A stretch of 64,000 nt of DNA from the NCBI GenBank assembly GCA_004835665.1, contig RBKR01000003.1, positions 1,922,001 through 1,986,000 on the forward strand, given 5' to 3'. Made by a program: the position numbers and the translations under genes. The notes below the pieces were generated by a model that saw nothing but the letters and a program-made list of their open reading frames with translations, was not told the origin of the DNA and ran no database searches. This DNA is from Phoma sp. XZ068 (lineage: Eukaryota; Ascomycota; Dothideomycetes; Pleosporales; Didymellaceae). Shown in pieces: positions 11,669 to 21,924 of this stretch (the stretch's first letter is position 1; every line of letters starts with the position of its first letter).

Positions 11669-12713
11669 ATGGCTATCGAGGAGGGCTGGCACACGTCTGA
11701 CGACGGGCGCAAGCTGTACACGAAAACATGGACCACGGAAGCGCCGGCTAAGGCTCGACTGGTCTTCATCCATGGCTTCTCAGACCATATCAACACCTAC
11801 GGCAACTTCTTTCCGACTCTCGCTGCCAAGGGCATCGAAGTCTACAGTTTTGATCAGAGGTAGATGGCCTTGTCTACATTGACGTCTTATGTGCACCAAC
11901 TGTAGCTAATCTTGCACAGGGGATGGGGCCAGTCGGTCACAATGAAAGCTGAGCGAGGTCACACAGGCCCCACAACCAGAGTGCTCGATGATATCACATC
12001 GTTCCTCAAGTCGGTGATTCCCAGTCCCGTCCCGCTGTTTTTGATGGGCCATAGTATGGGCGGCGGAGAGGTCTTGTGTTACGCTGCACAAGGCCCACGT
12101 GAGATTCGGCAGCATATCCGAGGCTTCTTGCTGGAGTCGCCGTTTGTGGACTTTGATCCCAAGTCGAAGCCATCGTCAGTCACTGTTTTCCTCGGAAGAC
12201 TCGCCGGCAAAGTGCTACCACACAGGCAGCTCGTAAACAAGCTTGACGCCAATCTCGTCTCTCGGGACCCCGAGGCTTGCAAGCGTTTTGTGGAAGATGA
12301 GCTCTGCCATGATACCGGCACGCTGGAGGGTCTCGCTGGAATGCTAGACCGCACTGGCGAGCTAGCAGCCGGGAGAGTCATCATTCCTGATGATGCTGGA
12401 GAAGGCGGGGTGACTAGGATTTGGATAGCTCACGGCGACAAGGATGGGATTACTGCCTTTGCAGCCTCGAAGCGTCTGGCCGATGCGCTGCAGGTCAAGG
12501 ACAAGGAGTTCAGGGCGTACGAGGGATACTACCATCGCTGTAAGTGTTGAAGACGCATGATTGTGACCACCCAATTGCGATGTCGTGCTAATGCTGGCAG
12601 TACACGACGAGCCCAGCCCTGACAAGGAGGTGTTTATTGACGATGTCGCCAATTGGATCCTCGCCCGCTCGGTGGAACCCGTGCAGGTGGACGGGGCAAA
12701 GTCCAAGTTGTAG
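11669..12713 (+). CDS. YJU3: Monoacylglycerol lipase (Yju3 type)
   Basis: Serine hydrolase of the alpha/beta fold that cleaves monoacylglycerols, in yeast on lipid droplets. Three exons give 307 aa (11669-11859, 11920-12539, 12601-12713). The ATG at 11669 begins MAIEEGW. Motifs: oxyanion-hole FIHGFSDH at about 35-42, nucleophile elbow GHSMGG with Ser near 109, catalytic Asp in AHGDKDGI, and catalytic His in YYHRLHDEP, which is formed across the last splice junction. Length fits the family (313 aa in yeast). Divergent from the OXNAD1-like gene. Confidence 0.92.
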
Positions 12714-13148
12714 AATTTTGATTAAGGTGTCTTGGTAACTACCCAAGCCCTACTGGGCGTCGTAATGCAAGGCTTGAATGGGAAGGTTCTTCTGCTGGCA
12801 AAGCTGAGCTGAACGCGCGTTCTACGTGATGTTTTCTGGCTAGTGAAACACGCAGGAGCGTTGACAGCCTTGTGGGCGTTGGGGTGACGACGCTGGCTGC
12901 GAGGATTGCACGCGAGTCTGACGTATCGTGTGAGGCTTGAATCAACACAGCGATGCAGGAACAGTGAGCTGCCAGGTGCATGTCGTGCCTGGCACCAAGG
13001 CCCCACTTAAGATGCTGCGGGACATGAGCTTGACCGACGCTTGACCAAGATGGCGGCAGCAACCGTCGCTCGAATTTGTCGCAGGATGGTCGCACAGGCA
13101 TAGAGCTGCAACCCAGGACCGCGCGGAGCCTGTCACTGTGTTCTGCCC
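12714..13148. other. intergenic, no gene seen
   Basis: 435 bp between the lipase gene and the Mmt-type transporter; presumed transporter promoter. GC-rich, no convincing frame. Confidence 0.5.
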
Positions 13149-14746
13149 ATGCTGCTGCGCGTCCGGAGAGATGGCTTTGCTGTCTGCAGCCGCGCGTGCC
13201 CGCCCTCACCACAACGCGCCGCCTTGCCTCTATCACAGACGGCCGCATCAGCGCAGTCGCACGGGCTGAATCGCTCGTCACCCTACCCATCGCACCGCGC
13301 CATTCTCCGCCCACAGCTGCGCGTCCTGCAGACCTGGACGCATACAAAGCGCGACCCCTCGCAGCCTCGAGACGGCGCGCGACACCCGCAAATACCCTCG
13401 CGCTCTCTTAACTGGACCTCCACCGCGCACCGCACACGACACATTGCCGCTGCCATGACGAGCCATGCACACACCCGCGGGCACGCCGGCCACGCGCACC
13501 ACCACCACCACCACGACAACACCTTTCTGCTGAGCAAGAACAAGAACGATGCCGGCGTGCGCATCACCCGCATTGGCCTATATGTCAACCTGGGCATGGC
13601 CGTGAGCAAGGGGGTGGGCGGCTACGTCTTCAATAGTCAGGGTAGGCACAGCAAGATAGAGAGCCATTGACACGGCCTAACACAACACAGCCCTCACCGC
13701 CGATGCCATCCACAGCTTGACAGATCTCGTCAGCGACGTCATGACGCTGGCGACTGTGGGGTGGTCGTTAAAACCCCCCTCGCAGCGGTTCCCCAGCGGT
13801 TATGGAAAGGTCGAGAGCCTGGGTTCATTGGGTGTGAGCGGTATCCTGCTGGCAGGAGGCTTCATGATGGGCTGGTCTGCCCTGATCACCATCATGCAGC
13901 AGTTCTTCCCCGAGTTCGCTGAGACGGTTGCCAATCTGGGCCTGCTCGCACATAGCCACCACCACCACGGCGCTGACGATCTGGGCCCGAACATCAACGC
14001 CGCGTGGCTGGCTGCGGGTTCAATCTTGATCAAAGAATGGTTGTACCGGGCCAGTAAGTGTTTCCACTGCACATTCTTCAGCACCTGCTAAACAACGCAT
14101 AGCCCTCAAAGTTGCCAATGAGCGCAAATCGACAGTCCTTGCCTCGAACGCCTACCACCACCGCGTCGACTCCCTCACAGCCTTCGTTGCCCTTCTCCTG
14201 ATTGCCGGCTCCAACGTGCTCAACAACGCTTCGTGGTTAGATCCCGTCGGCGGCCTCGTCATCTCCCTCATGGTAGTTCAGGCCGGCTGGGGCAACACAA
14301 AGTCTGCCCTTCTCGAGCTAGCTGACGTCGGCGTCGAGGACGAGATGAAGGAGAACGTTACGAATGCAGCTACCAAGGCATTGGAGAGCATCAACACTGC
14401 AACTGAGAAGGTTGTGGTACGAGCAGTACAGGGCGTCAAGGCCGGCCAGAACTACTTGATGGACGTTGAGGTCGGTGTCCCTGGTTCTTGGACAGTCGAC
14501 CAGACGCGTGCCGTCGAAGACATGCTTCGCGAGCGAGTAGGCGCGAAGGTACGGGGTGTCAAGAAGGTCCGCGTCCGCTTTGTCACCAACAGCACAGGCG
14601 AGCCCGATTTCCTCGATGAGTTTATCACCGGCGATGTCACGGGGACCACGACCCCAGAAGAACCGGAGCATGACCACGATCACGATCATGCCCACGAGCA
14701 CAAGCATAGCCAGAGCACCGAAACAGCGCGGAGGAGGAAGCAGTGA
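13149..14746 (+). CDS. MMT1: Mitochondrial CDF metal transporter (Mmt1/Mmt2 type)
   Basis: Cation diffusion facilitator; yeast Mmt1/2 move iron across the mitochondrial inner membrane. Three exons give 499 aa (13149-13641, 13691-14053, 14103-14746; both introns 49 nt). From the ATG at 13149 the first ~95 residues are Arg/Ser/Ala-rich and nearly free of acids, as in a mitochondrial presequence. An alternative start at 13455 would remove it. The membrane core shows DAIHSLTDLVSD (metal site, HSxxD type), GYGKVESLGSLGVSG and NAYHHRVDSLTA (second metal-site histidine/aspartate). Three His-rich stretches are present: an N-terminal run of six His, an SHHHHGADD loop between helices and a C-terminal (HD)n run. 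They probably bind metal. Confidence 0.88.
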
Positions 14747-15212
14747 TTTTGTACTATTACTTTTGTATAGACAAGACGGAAGAATGGGCGGCGCTCTGGA
14801 GTTAGACTGCACGGTCATGGCATATACACCAAACAATAAACCGTCGGTGGTTCAATGCATCTATTTCTGTTCAATGCTGTCTTCAATGCTGTCGTACACG
14901 CTAATGCTCATTCCAGCTATTACCCGCGGCGAACGACAGACGACCGATCGGCGACTGCACCGATGTGGCTGAAGCAAACACCGACACCCAAAGTCAACAT
15001 GTTGCCCAGAATTTATCCGCGGGCCAATTGCACGCCATATTCGCCGCAAGCACCGGCGGCAAAATGCGTGATGTAGGCCTATCGTCAATTTGTGGACCCT
15101 GCAGGTCTTCCGAGCACGACAAGATACCATCTCTGCGTGCCCGGCGATTTCGTCGATTTTCCCTAATCATTCCTTTCCTCACTTTTTCTTCTTCTTCGTA
15201 CTCATCGCGATA
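14747..15212. other. intergenic, no gene seen
   Basis: 466 bp; contains the xylulokinase promoter, with a pyrimidine-rich run (CTTTTTCTTCTTCTTC) just before the ATG. No gene seen. Confidence 0.5.
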
Positions 15213-17045
15213 ATGGCTGATCAATTCCTCGGCTTCGATCTGAGCACCCAGCAGCTGAAGGGTGAGCCCCGCCATAGCTACCCCACCACGCTGAGCTGAC
15301 CGCGGGAAATGTAGGAATTGTTGTCGGATCCGACCTCAAGCTGCTGCAGGAGGCAAAAGTAGATTTCGACGCTGATTTCGGTGCAAAGTATGGCATTGAG
15401 AAGGGTGTGCTCACAAATCCTGCCGAGGGCGAGGTGTTTGCGCCTGTGGGTTTGTTCCTCGAGGCCATCGATCTTGTGCTGCAGCGGTTGAAGGAGCAGG
15501 GCGCAGACTTCTCAAAGGTGCAGGGTATTTCTGGTGCGGGCATGCAGCATGGGACTGTCTTCTGGAGCCACGATGCGGAGTATCTGCTTGCCAACTTGGA
15601 TGCGGGGAAGACGCTGCTTGAGCAGCTTGAAGGCGGTGCGAAGGGCGAGAGGAAGGGCGCATTTAGTCACCCGTTCAGTCCAAACTGGCAAGATGCAAGC
15701 ACGCAGAAGCAGGTCGAGGCATTTGATGCGGCTCTGCAAAACGCCGAGAACCTCGCTGAAGCCACGGGAAGCAAGGCCCACCACGTACGTTGTTGATTCA
15801 ACAGGATGAGATGCATACTGACTCCCCCAGCGCTTCAGCGGCCCCCAGATCCTCCGCTTCCACGACAAATACCCAGAAGCCTACAAAGCTACTGCTCGCA
15901 TCACCCTCGTCTCCTCATTCCTCGCCTCCGTCTTCCTCGGCAAAATCGCCCCCATGGACATCTCCGACGTCACCGGCGCCAACCTCTGGGACATCAAAAA
16001 CGGGCGCTGGCACGAGGACCTCCTTGCCCTCGCAGGCGGGAGCTCCGGCATCGACGACCTGCGTCAGAAACTAGGTTCCGTCCCCGAAGACGGCGGTTCC
16101 AGCTTCGGCACGATATCCAACTACTTCAGCGCACGCTACGGTTTCCCATCGACCACCCAAATCATCGCTTTCACAGGCGACAACCCCTCGACCATCCTCG
16201 CGCTCCCGCTGCGCTCCTCCGACGCAATTGTCTCCCTGGGAACAAGCACCACCTTCCTCATGTCAACAAACACATACAACCCCCACCCCGCATACCACTT
16301 CATGAACCACCCCACCACAGCGGGGCTATACATGTTCATGCTCTGCTACAAGAACGGCGGCCTCGCACGCGAACACATCCGCGACGCCATCAACGGCAAC
16401 ACCTCAAGGAGCTGGGACGCATTCAACAAAGTCGCAACACACACTCCCGTCCTCGGCCAGTCTTCCGCTACATCTCCAATGCGCCTGGGCCTCTTCTTCC
16501 CCCGCCCGGAAATCGTCCCCGCAGTTAAGGAGGGCGTATGGCGCTACGCCTTCTCCCCCTCCTCGGGCCTACGCAACGCCGAAGGCGATGAAAAAGCGTG
16601 GCCAACGCCACAAGCAGACGCAAGAGCGATTCTAGAATCACAATTCCTTTCTCTCCGCCTGCGGTCTCAATCCCTCGTCGAGCCGCAGGGTAGTCTCCCC
16701 GCCCAGCCACGCAGGATCTACCTTGTAGGCGGCGGTGCGGCCAACGCTGCGATCGCGGAGCTAGCGGGGGAAGTCCTCGGCGGGAGCGACGGCGTGTATA
16801 AGCTTGAGATTGGGGGGAATGCGTGTGCGCTTGGTTCTGCGTATAAGGCTGCGTGGGGAGTGCAGAGGAGGAGCGGCGAGAAGTTTGAGGATTTCCTTGA
16901 GGGGAGGTGGGATGAGGAGAGTTTTGTTAAGAAGGTTGCGAGGGGATATAGGGAGGGTGTGTTTGAGCGGTATGGGGAGGCATTGAAGGGGTTTGGGGAG
17001 TTGGAGGGGGTGGCGATTGAGGAGAAGGGAGAGGGGAGGGGTTGA
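15213..17045 (+). CDS. XKS1: D-xylulose kinase
   Basis: Phosphorylates D-xylulose to xylulose 5-phosphate, linking pentose catabolism to the pentose phosphate pathway. Three exons give 577 aa (15213-15261, 15315-15784, 15831-17045; introns 53 and 46 nt). FGGY-kinase features: N-terminal phosphate loop FLGFDLSTQQLKG, substrate segment GISGAGMQHGTVFW, DVTGANLWDI, IVSLGTSTTF (ATP site), and C-terminal YLVGGGAANAAIAEL followed by NACALGSAYKAAW. Length agrees with fungal xylulokinases (570-600 aa). It is tail-to-tail with a PfkB sugar kinase 116 bp away. Confidence 0.93.
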
Positions 17046-17161
17046 AGAACTGAGGGTTCTAAATTGATATGTTGGTAATGCTGGTAATTGAATACCGGGC
17101 GCTTAGAGCGATTGATTCCTTCCGACGACGTCTCAGCTCAGAGTTCCCCAAACACAGGCCC

Positions 17162-18420
17162 CTAGCTCTGCTGCGGACGCTTCGCCAACTTTTCTCCCCA
17201 TCTATGATCCCGCTTCATCTCCTCCCCTAGCCCACCGAAACCCTGCCTGTACACCTTCCGCCCAGCGAGTTCATTGGCAAACGCCAGTCTCTCATGGATT
17301 CCCCACCCCTTCTGCTCTACCAGCGCGTACAGCATCCCAGCAATGAACGTGTCTCCAGCGCCGACAGTGTCGACGGGCTGCGCAAAGCTGCCATTGCTGT
17401 CTGGTCCTGGGCTCCAGCCAGACTCGGATGCAGGTATTGTGGGGCTGTTGTGGCCTTTGCGGAGGGCTTCGGCGCCGGAGGAACCCCAGGTGCATATTAG
17501 TGTTGCGTCGGGAAGGGTGAGAGGTTCTTGAGTTTGCAGGAATGAGGAAGCAGTGACTGGGGGTGCGCATATTGAAGTGTCGGTGTGGGCCTAGAGATGG
17601 TCAATCCAAGTGTATGGCTTCGAAATCTGGCGGGACAGTAGGCGATGAATAGTGGTCGTTCACATATTGCACATCCTCCGACATCCTAAAGATAAATACC
17701 CTGAAGATGGTTGTAAGGGTGTCACTTACCTCTGCCCATATCCTCGAGTAGAACACCACATCCGCCAACGCCGCAACATCCTTCATACCCGTCCTATCAG
17801 GCTTCTCGCACTCCACACTAACCTTCACCTTCCCATTGAACCCATACATCTGCCTCAGCCAGGTCACACACTGGATCAACACCTCCGGAATCCGCCCCTC
17901 AAAGTGAATCCATACATCTTCCTTCCCCGTATCTGCGGTAACGAGGGGTCCAATGGCAGCCTTGAATTCTTCCACAGTCATCTCTTCCAGTGGATTAGCA
18001 CTAATAATCGTCCGGGTTTGATTCGCGGCTGATTGCATGATGTAGCTGCTTGCTGCGACTTGTTGGCCGTGCCGGTACTGGTACAGCTCTGTTGATACAT
18101 CTGGCAGAGAAGTCGTTACTGCTTTCGTATCCAGTGAATTTGGGTCAGGGAGGACAGTGAGGAGTGATAGATTGGTGGTGTAGATCGAGGTTTCTTTGTT
18201 TAGGTTGTGCGCAGGGAGGAGCTGGGAGATGACTTCGAGGGCGTTGGCGGTGTTGCCTCCTCTGCGACGGATCAGGTTTGTTGCGCGGAGTTTCTCGTCT
18301 TCTTTGGGGAAATGGGGGATTCTGGGGAGTCAGTATATTGATGGTGTGACATTTTTGTGAAATACATACGACAGGATCGTGTCCATGTACACCGCGCCAA
18401 CGCAAATAAGGTGCGGCATT
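17162..18420 (-). CDS. PfkB-family carbohydrate kinase (ketohexokinase-like)
   Basis: A ribokinase-fold sugar kinase; the closest known type is ketohexokinase, which phosphorylates fructose, but the substrate here is not proven. Three exons give 356 aa: 18371-18420, 17730-18321, 17162-17590. The N-terminus is CVGAVYMDTILSIPHFP, then LRRRGGN-like IRRRGGNTANAL, KVSVECEKPDR, LICTWGSSGAEAL and the catalytic DTVGAGDTFIAGM. The second intron (17591-17729) is 139 nt, unusually long for this window. Its boundaries keep frame, but another acceptor or a small internal exon is possible, so the residues after SRIWAE are the weakest part. Convergent with xylulokinase. Confidence 0.82.
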
Positions 18421-18637
18421 GTGAGTTAAGGCTCGTGTCGTGGGAGCCTGCTGTGTTCCACGTTCAAGACGCGACGTCGAGTTTGTGAGTGTTTTCGGTG
18501 GAACTCACTGTTTACTATGATGTCATTGTCACGAGGTCGAGCTGAGGTGGAAGGCACGACGTGATGTTAAATGTTTACATTTGGAGACCTTTCGCGCCAT
18601 GCTACTCAGTAGACTATCGCTAAATGACTATGGGCAG

Positions 18638-20869
18638 TTACGCTCCTCTCCGCACATTTGTGCTCATGAGTGTGATTTTCTTCTTTTTCTTGCCTTTGCC
18701 TCCTGCGGGCTTCTTCGGTGCTGTCGATGCCTCTCCCTCCTCACCCAACGACATGGCCTGCGCCTGAGCAATCATCTCTTCCTCTTGCATCAAGTCTTTC
18801 TCCCACCCTTGCAGCCAGCCATCGTCACCGTCGTGATCTACAGGCGTAAGTACCGGCGAAGCACCCGCCACAGCTGTGGTACCCCAAACAGTACGTGGAG
18901 CAGAGGGGCTTGTAGACGGCGAGGCAAGTGATGCGAAGCCATCGCCGCGGCGAGCGGGCCAGGGCGGCGATGTGGATGCATCCTCGCCGTCGACGATGGC
19001 CTGGCCATCCGCGTTGCTTGCAGACGCAAGCGGTAAGAAGTCATTTGCTGAGAACCGCTCAGATATGCTTGGTCGTTTCCTCCGCGAGTTGAACTCAGCA
19101 TACTCTGCTTTCTCTGCTCGTAACCTCGCCTTTTCTTCGCGACCCTCCTTATCCTGGTGCTTCTTCCTTCTCCTTTCAATGTCGGGCTTGAAGCGTTCTA
19201 GAACCTCGGGTGCAACGGTATCAGTCCAGTCGCATTCCAGAAAGCTGACCTCGCAGCCGTAGGGCAGATGCGCAAGGTATTTTGTGCGTTTCCGTAGGTC
19301 ATCATCAACGACGTGCCCCGTTGAGACACGCTCAACGCGCGGTAGGATTGTCGCGGGGAACGCAGCAAAGTGCTCAAAGGCCGCTTTGAGAATGCGAATA
19401 TCCAGCGGAGACAGGTAGTAGTGCATGAGCGCTTGATAGAAGAAGTACTCCGACGGTGTGCGGTTCTGTTCGTGGTGTTGTCGATTGCGGATTTCGGCGA
19501 GCGTCGCTGGAACACTTGTGCGTGATGTCTGTGAAGACATGGACATCTTACGCTGCTGACTGTTCTCACTGGGGCTTGATACGGACTCCCCGTTGGTGTC
19601 CGGGCCAGAGGGAAAGAAATCCGGTGCGTCCTCACGGTAAACGATAGGTGCCCTCTTCGGTTTTGGCTCTGCCGGCTTGAGCGCAGACTCTGGCGGGTTT
19701 CCAATGCCTTGGATCTTCTCTTTCGACTCCTGGATGCTGCGAATAGCCTTCTTCGCCCACTGGACGTTGTCTTCGCCGAACATGACCTCGTCCTCCTGTG
19801 CTTGCTGGCGCAATTCGACGATTTCCTGGTCGAACTGTTCCACCATGTAGTCCTCCCCACCTCGTAATACCCGTGCGTAGTCCATGACCTCGGCGGCAAA
19901 GTACCAGGGGATATCTTCGTCTTTCCCTAAAACCTCGGCGCCATCGCGCGGCATGGCCAGCGTACTTCCAGCTGAGCGCATCACCAGTCGAAGGACTACG
20001 TCACCACCCTCCCGAGGTGGTTCTCCTTCTTGCCCCACATACCAGCGTACAGGCCTCGTCTCGGTCGCGTAGATGGTGTCGAAGCACAACGGGCACTTTT
20101 TCGAACGGGCCCTCTTCACAGGCTGCTTGTCTTCGTCTTCCGAATGCATGTAGCGTATGAGACAAGGTAAACAAAAGATGTGCCCGCATTTGGCCATTCT
20201 CGGAGCTACCGGAGTTCCGAGGCAGATGGGACATGACGCGTCCTGAGAGACGGACGAAGCCAATATCTGCAGGACGTTGTTCCAGTCCAGGTGGATGTCG
20301 GCATCGACGCCTTGAGAGCGATAGTCGCCCCGCGGATCGACAATGAAGCGGTAGTTCGCGTGCACGTATCTGGTTGCTGTCAATGTTGTCCTCTGCCAGA
20401 CGCATTCGCTGCGTACCTCGCTTTGTCAGTCGCATGGTAGCCAGAGCCAACGCCCCAGGTCGGGGCGCGTCGATAGCTCCTATGGCCATGGGAGCGGTCG
20501 TGGTGGTGTGGACGAGGCGGGAGATTGAAGTTCATGAGATGGGTTATGGACGTCTGTCCCTTCCGATTGCTGAATGGACGCATGGCGAGCTGAGCTGTCA
20601 GTGTTGGACATGTCGCAGGGCGCGTGGGCATTTACCGACTCGGCAATGGAATCCTCATCGGAGGAGCGAAACTTCTTCGAGCCCTTGTTCTGCTTCTTGG
20701 CCGTCTGGTTGTTCCTCGGGGTCGGGGCGTTCTTGAAGGGAAGAGTGCCCCGCTGCTGGCCGAAGAAGTTGACGGTCGCGGACGCGGACTGGTTCTGCGC
20801 GGGCGATTGCGGCGCGGCGGGCGCAGAAGCTTTGGAAGACGAGGCGGCCGAGGGTGGGTTCGACGACAT
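18638..20869 (-). CDS. MAG2: RING-finger E3 ubiquitin ligase, Mag2/RNF10 family
   Basis: RNF10 (animals) and Mag2 (yeast) mono-ubiquitylate 40S proteins uS3 and, for RNF10, uS5 on defective initiation or decoding complexes. Three exons give 712 aa: 20636-20869, 20417-20589, 18638-20369; introns 46-47 nt. The N-terminal ~100 residues are Ser/Pro/Gln-rich. The conserved pre-RING strip NFNLPPRP and ARYVHANYRFIVDPRGDY follows, then a C3HC4 RING at about 182-232 (CPICLGTPVAP, CGHIFCLPCLIRY, CPLC). A long middle part carries a coiled-coil-like segment and the family strip EYFFYQALMHYYLSPLDIRI. The tail is Lys-rich (GGKGKKKKK). It is divergent from UBP3, whose human homologue USP10 removes the same ubiquitins. 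Confidence 0.92.
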
Positions 20870-21924
20870 GATGCTACCCGCGCGAGGGGTTCAGACGGCG
20901 GCGATCCGGAGCCGTGGACACTGCGCTGCCAGCACTGCAAATGAAGGGACGTAGGAAAGAGCGAGCGCGATAGGGATACGGGAGGCGTGAGCGGGCACTG
21001 TTGTTGGGGTTGTGAGCGTTTGGGTCCCCCAGAGGGATGGACTTGGAGAGTCAGAGAGGGTCGCCACCAGCCAGTGGATAGACCATGACGAACGGCTTGG
21101 GCCGAGAGAGCAGCATCACGTGTTTCACCATGTCTAGTCTGCTCGCGGGGGATTTTTGTCGTACGATTCTTTGCTACATACGTGCTGTCTACGGAGGGCA
21201 CACCCGGCGTGTCGACGGCACTAGCTGGGCCATGCAGAGGGCTCGATGTGGTGCTCAAGGCCCGCATCGAAGCTTTGAGCAAGGGTTCTGAGCAGCCGGC
21301 GAGATGACTTCATCGGCCTCAGGCGGCGATGACATGAGTCTTCAGCGTGATGGATGCAGTGCTGCATCATAATTGGTAATCCTGCCGTGCAGTGCAGTGC
21401 AGTGCCAGGGTCTCGACAGCCATTGCACGGTGCAAGGTGCCGCCGCGCTCACTGACTCGGCTGGTCGATGCTCGTCGACGTCCTGTTCGTGAGCGGTCCC
21501 GCACAGACGCATTTGCTTTGACCTCTTCCGTCCGCACCTGCGAACTTCCATCACCGCTCGGCTGTCTCCCACCGACCACCCGGCCTCGCCCTCACGCCTC
21601 CTCGCGTCTCCCATCCCCGGGCAGTCTCGACTGCGCTCATGTCGTGCTGATACAATGACAGCGTGTCTGGCCCGCCACCCCGCTGCCCGTCTCCGCTCGC
21701 CGCACGTCGCGCGACCCTCTCCCGCGCCCCAGCAGTAATTCCTGCGCTGCATCACCGCCGCCCGCGCGCCCTGCCCGCACCGTCCGTCGCGTCGCCCATC
21801 GCCCCGGTGCCCCTGAGCGCTCGCTCCCTGACGCCCGCGCGCCCTCGCCCGTTGCCTCGCCCGTTGGACGCTTGGTCGTGCTGACCGGCGCCCGACATCG
21901 AGGCAACATCGCCGCCTGTCGCCC
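20870..21924. promoter_or_regulatory. divergent intergenic region between MAG2 and UBP3
   Basis: 1.05 kb between ATGs pointing in opposite directions, so it holds both promoters and 5' UTRs. A small direct repeat (GCAGTGCAGTGCAGTGC, near 21391-21408) and GC-rich low-complexity sequence are seen. Open frames antisense to either gene are compositional. Confidence 0.55.

Noticed and set aside
15806..16528. 240-codon plus-strand frame
   Set aside because: Arg/His/Pro-rich alternate frame of xylulokinase exon 3; no independent support.
17591..17729. Extra small exon inside the long PfkB-kinase intron
   Set aside because: The open piece around DVQYVNDHYSS lacks a downstream GT donor before its stop, so no frame-consistent exon can be built.
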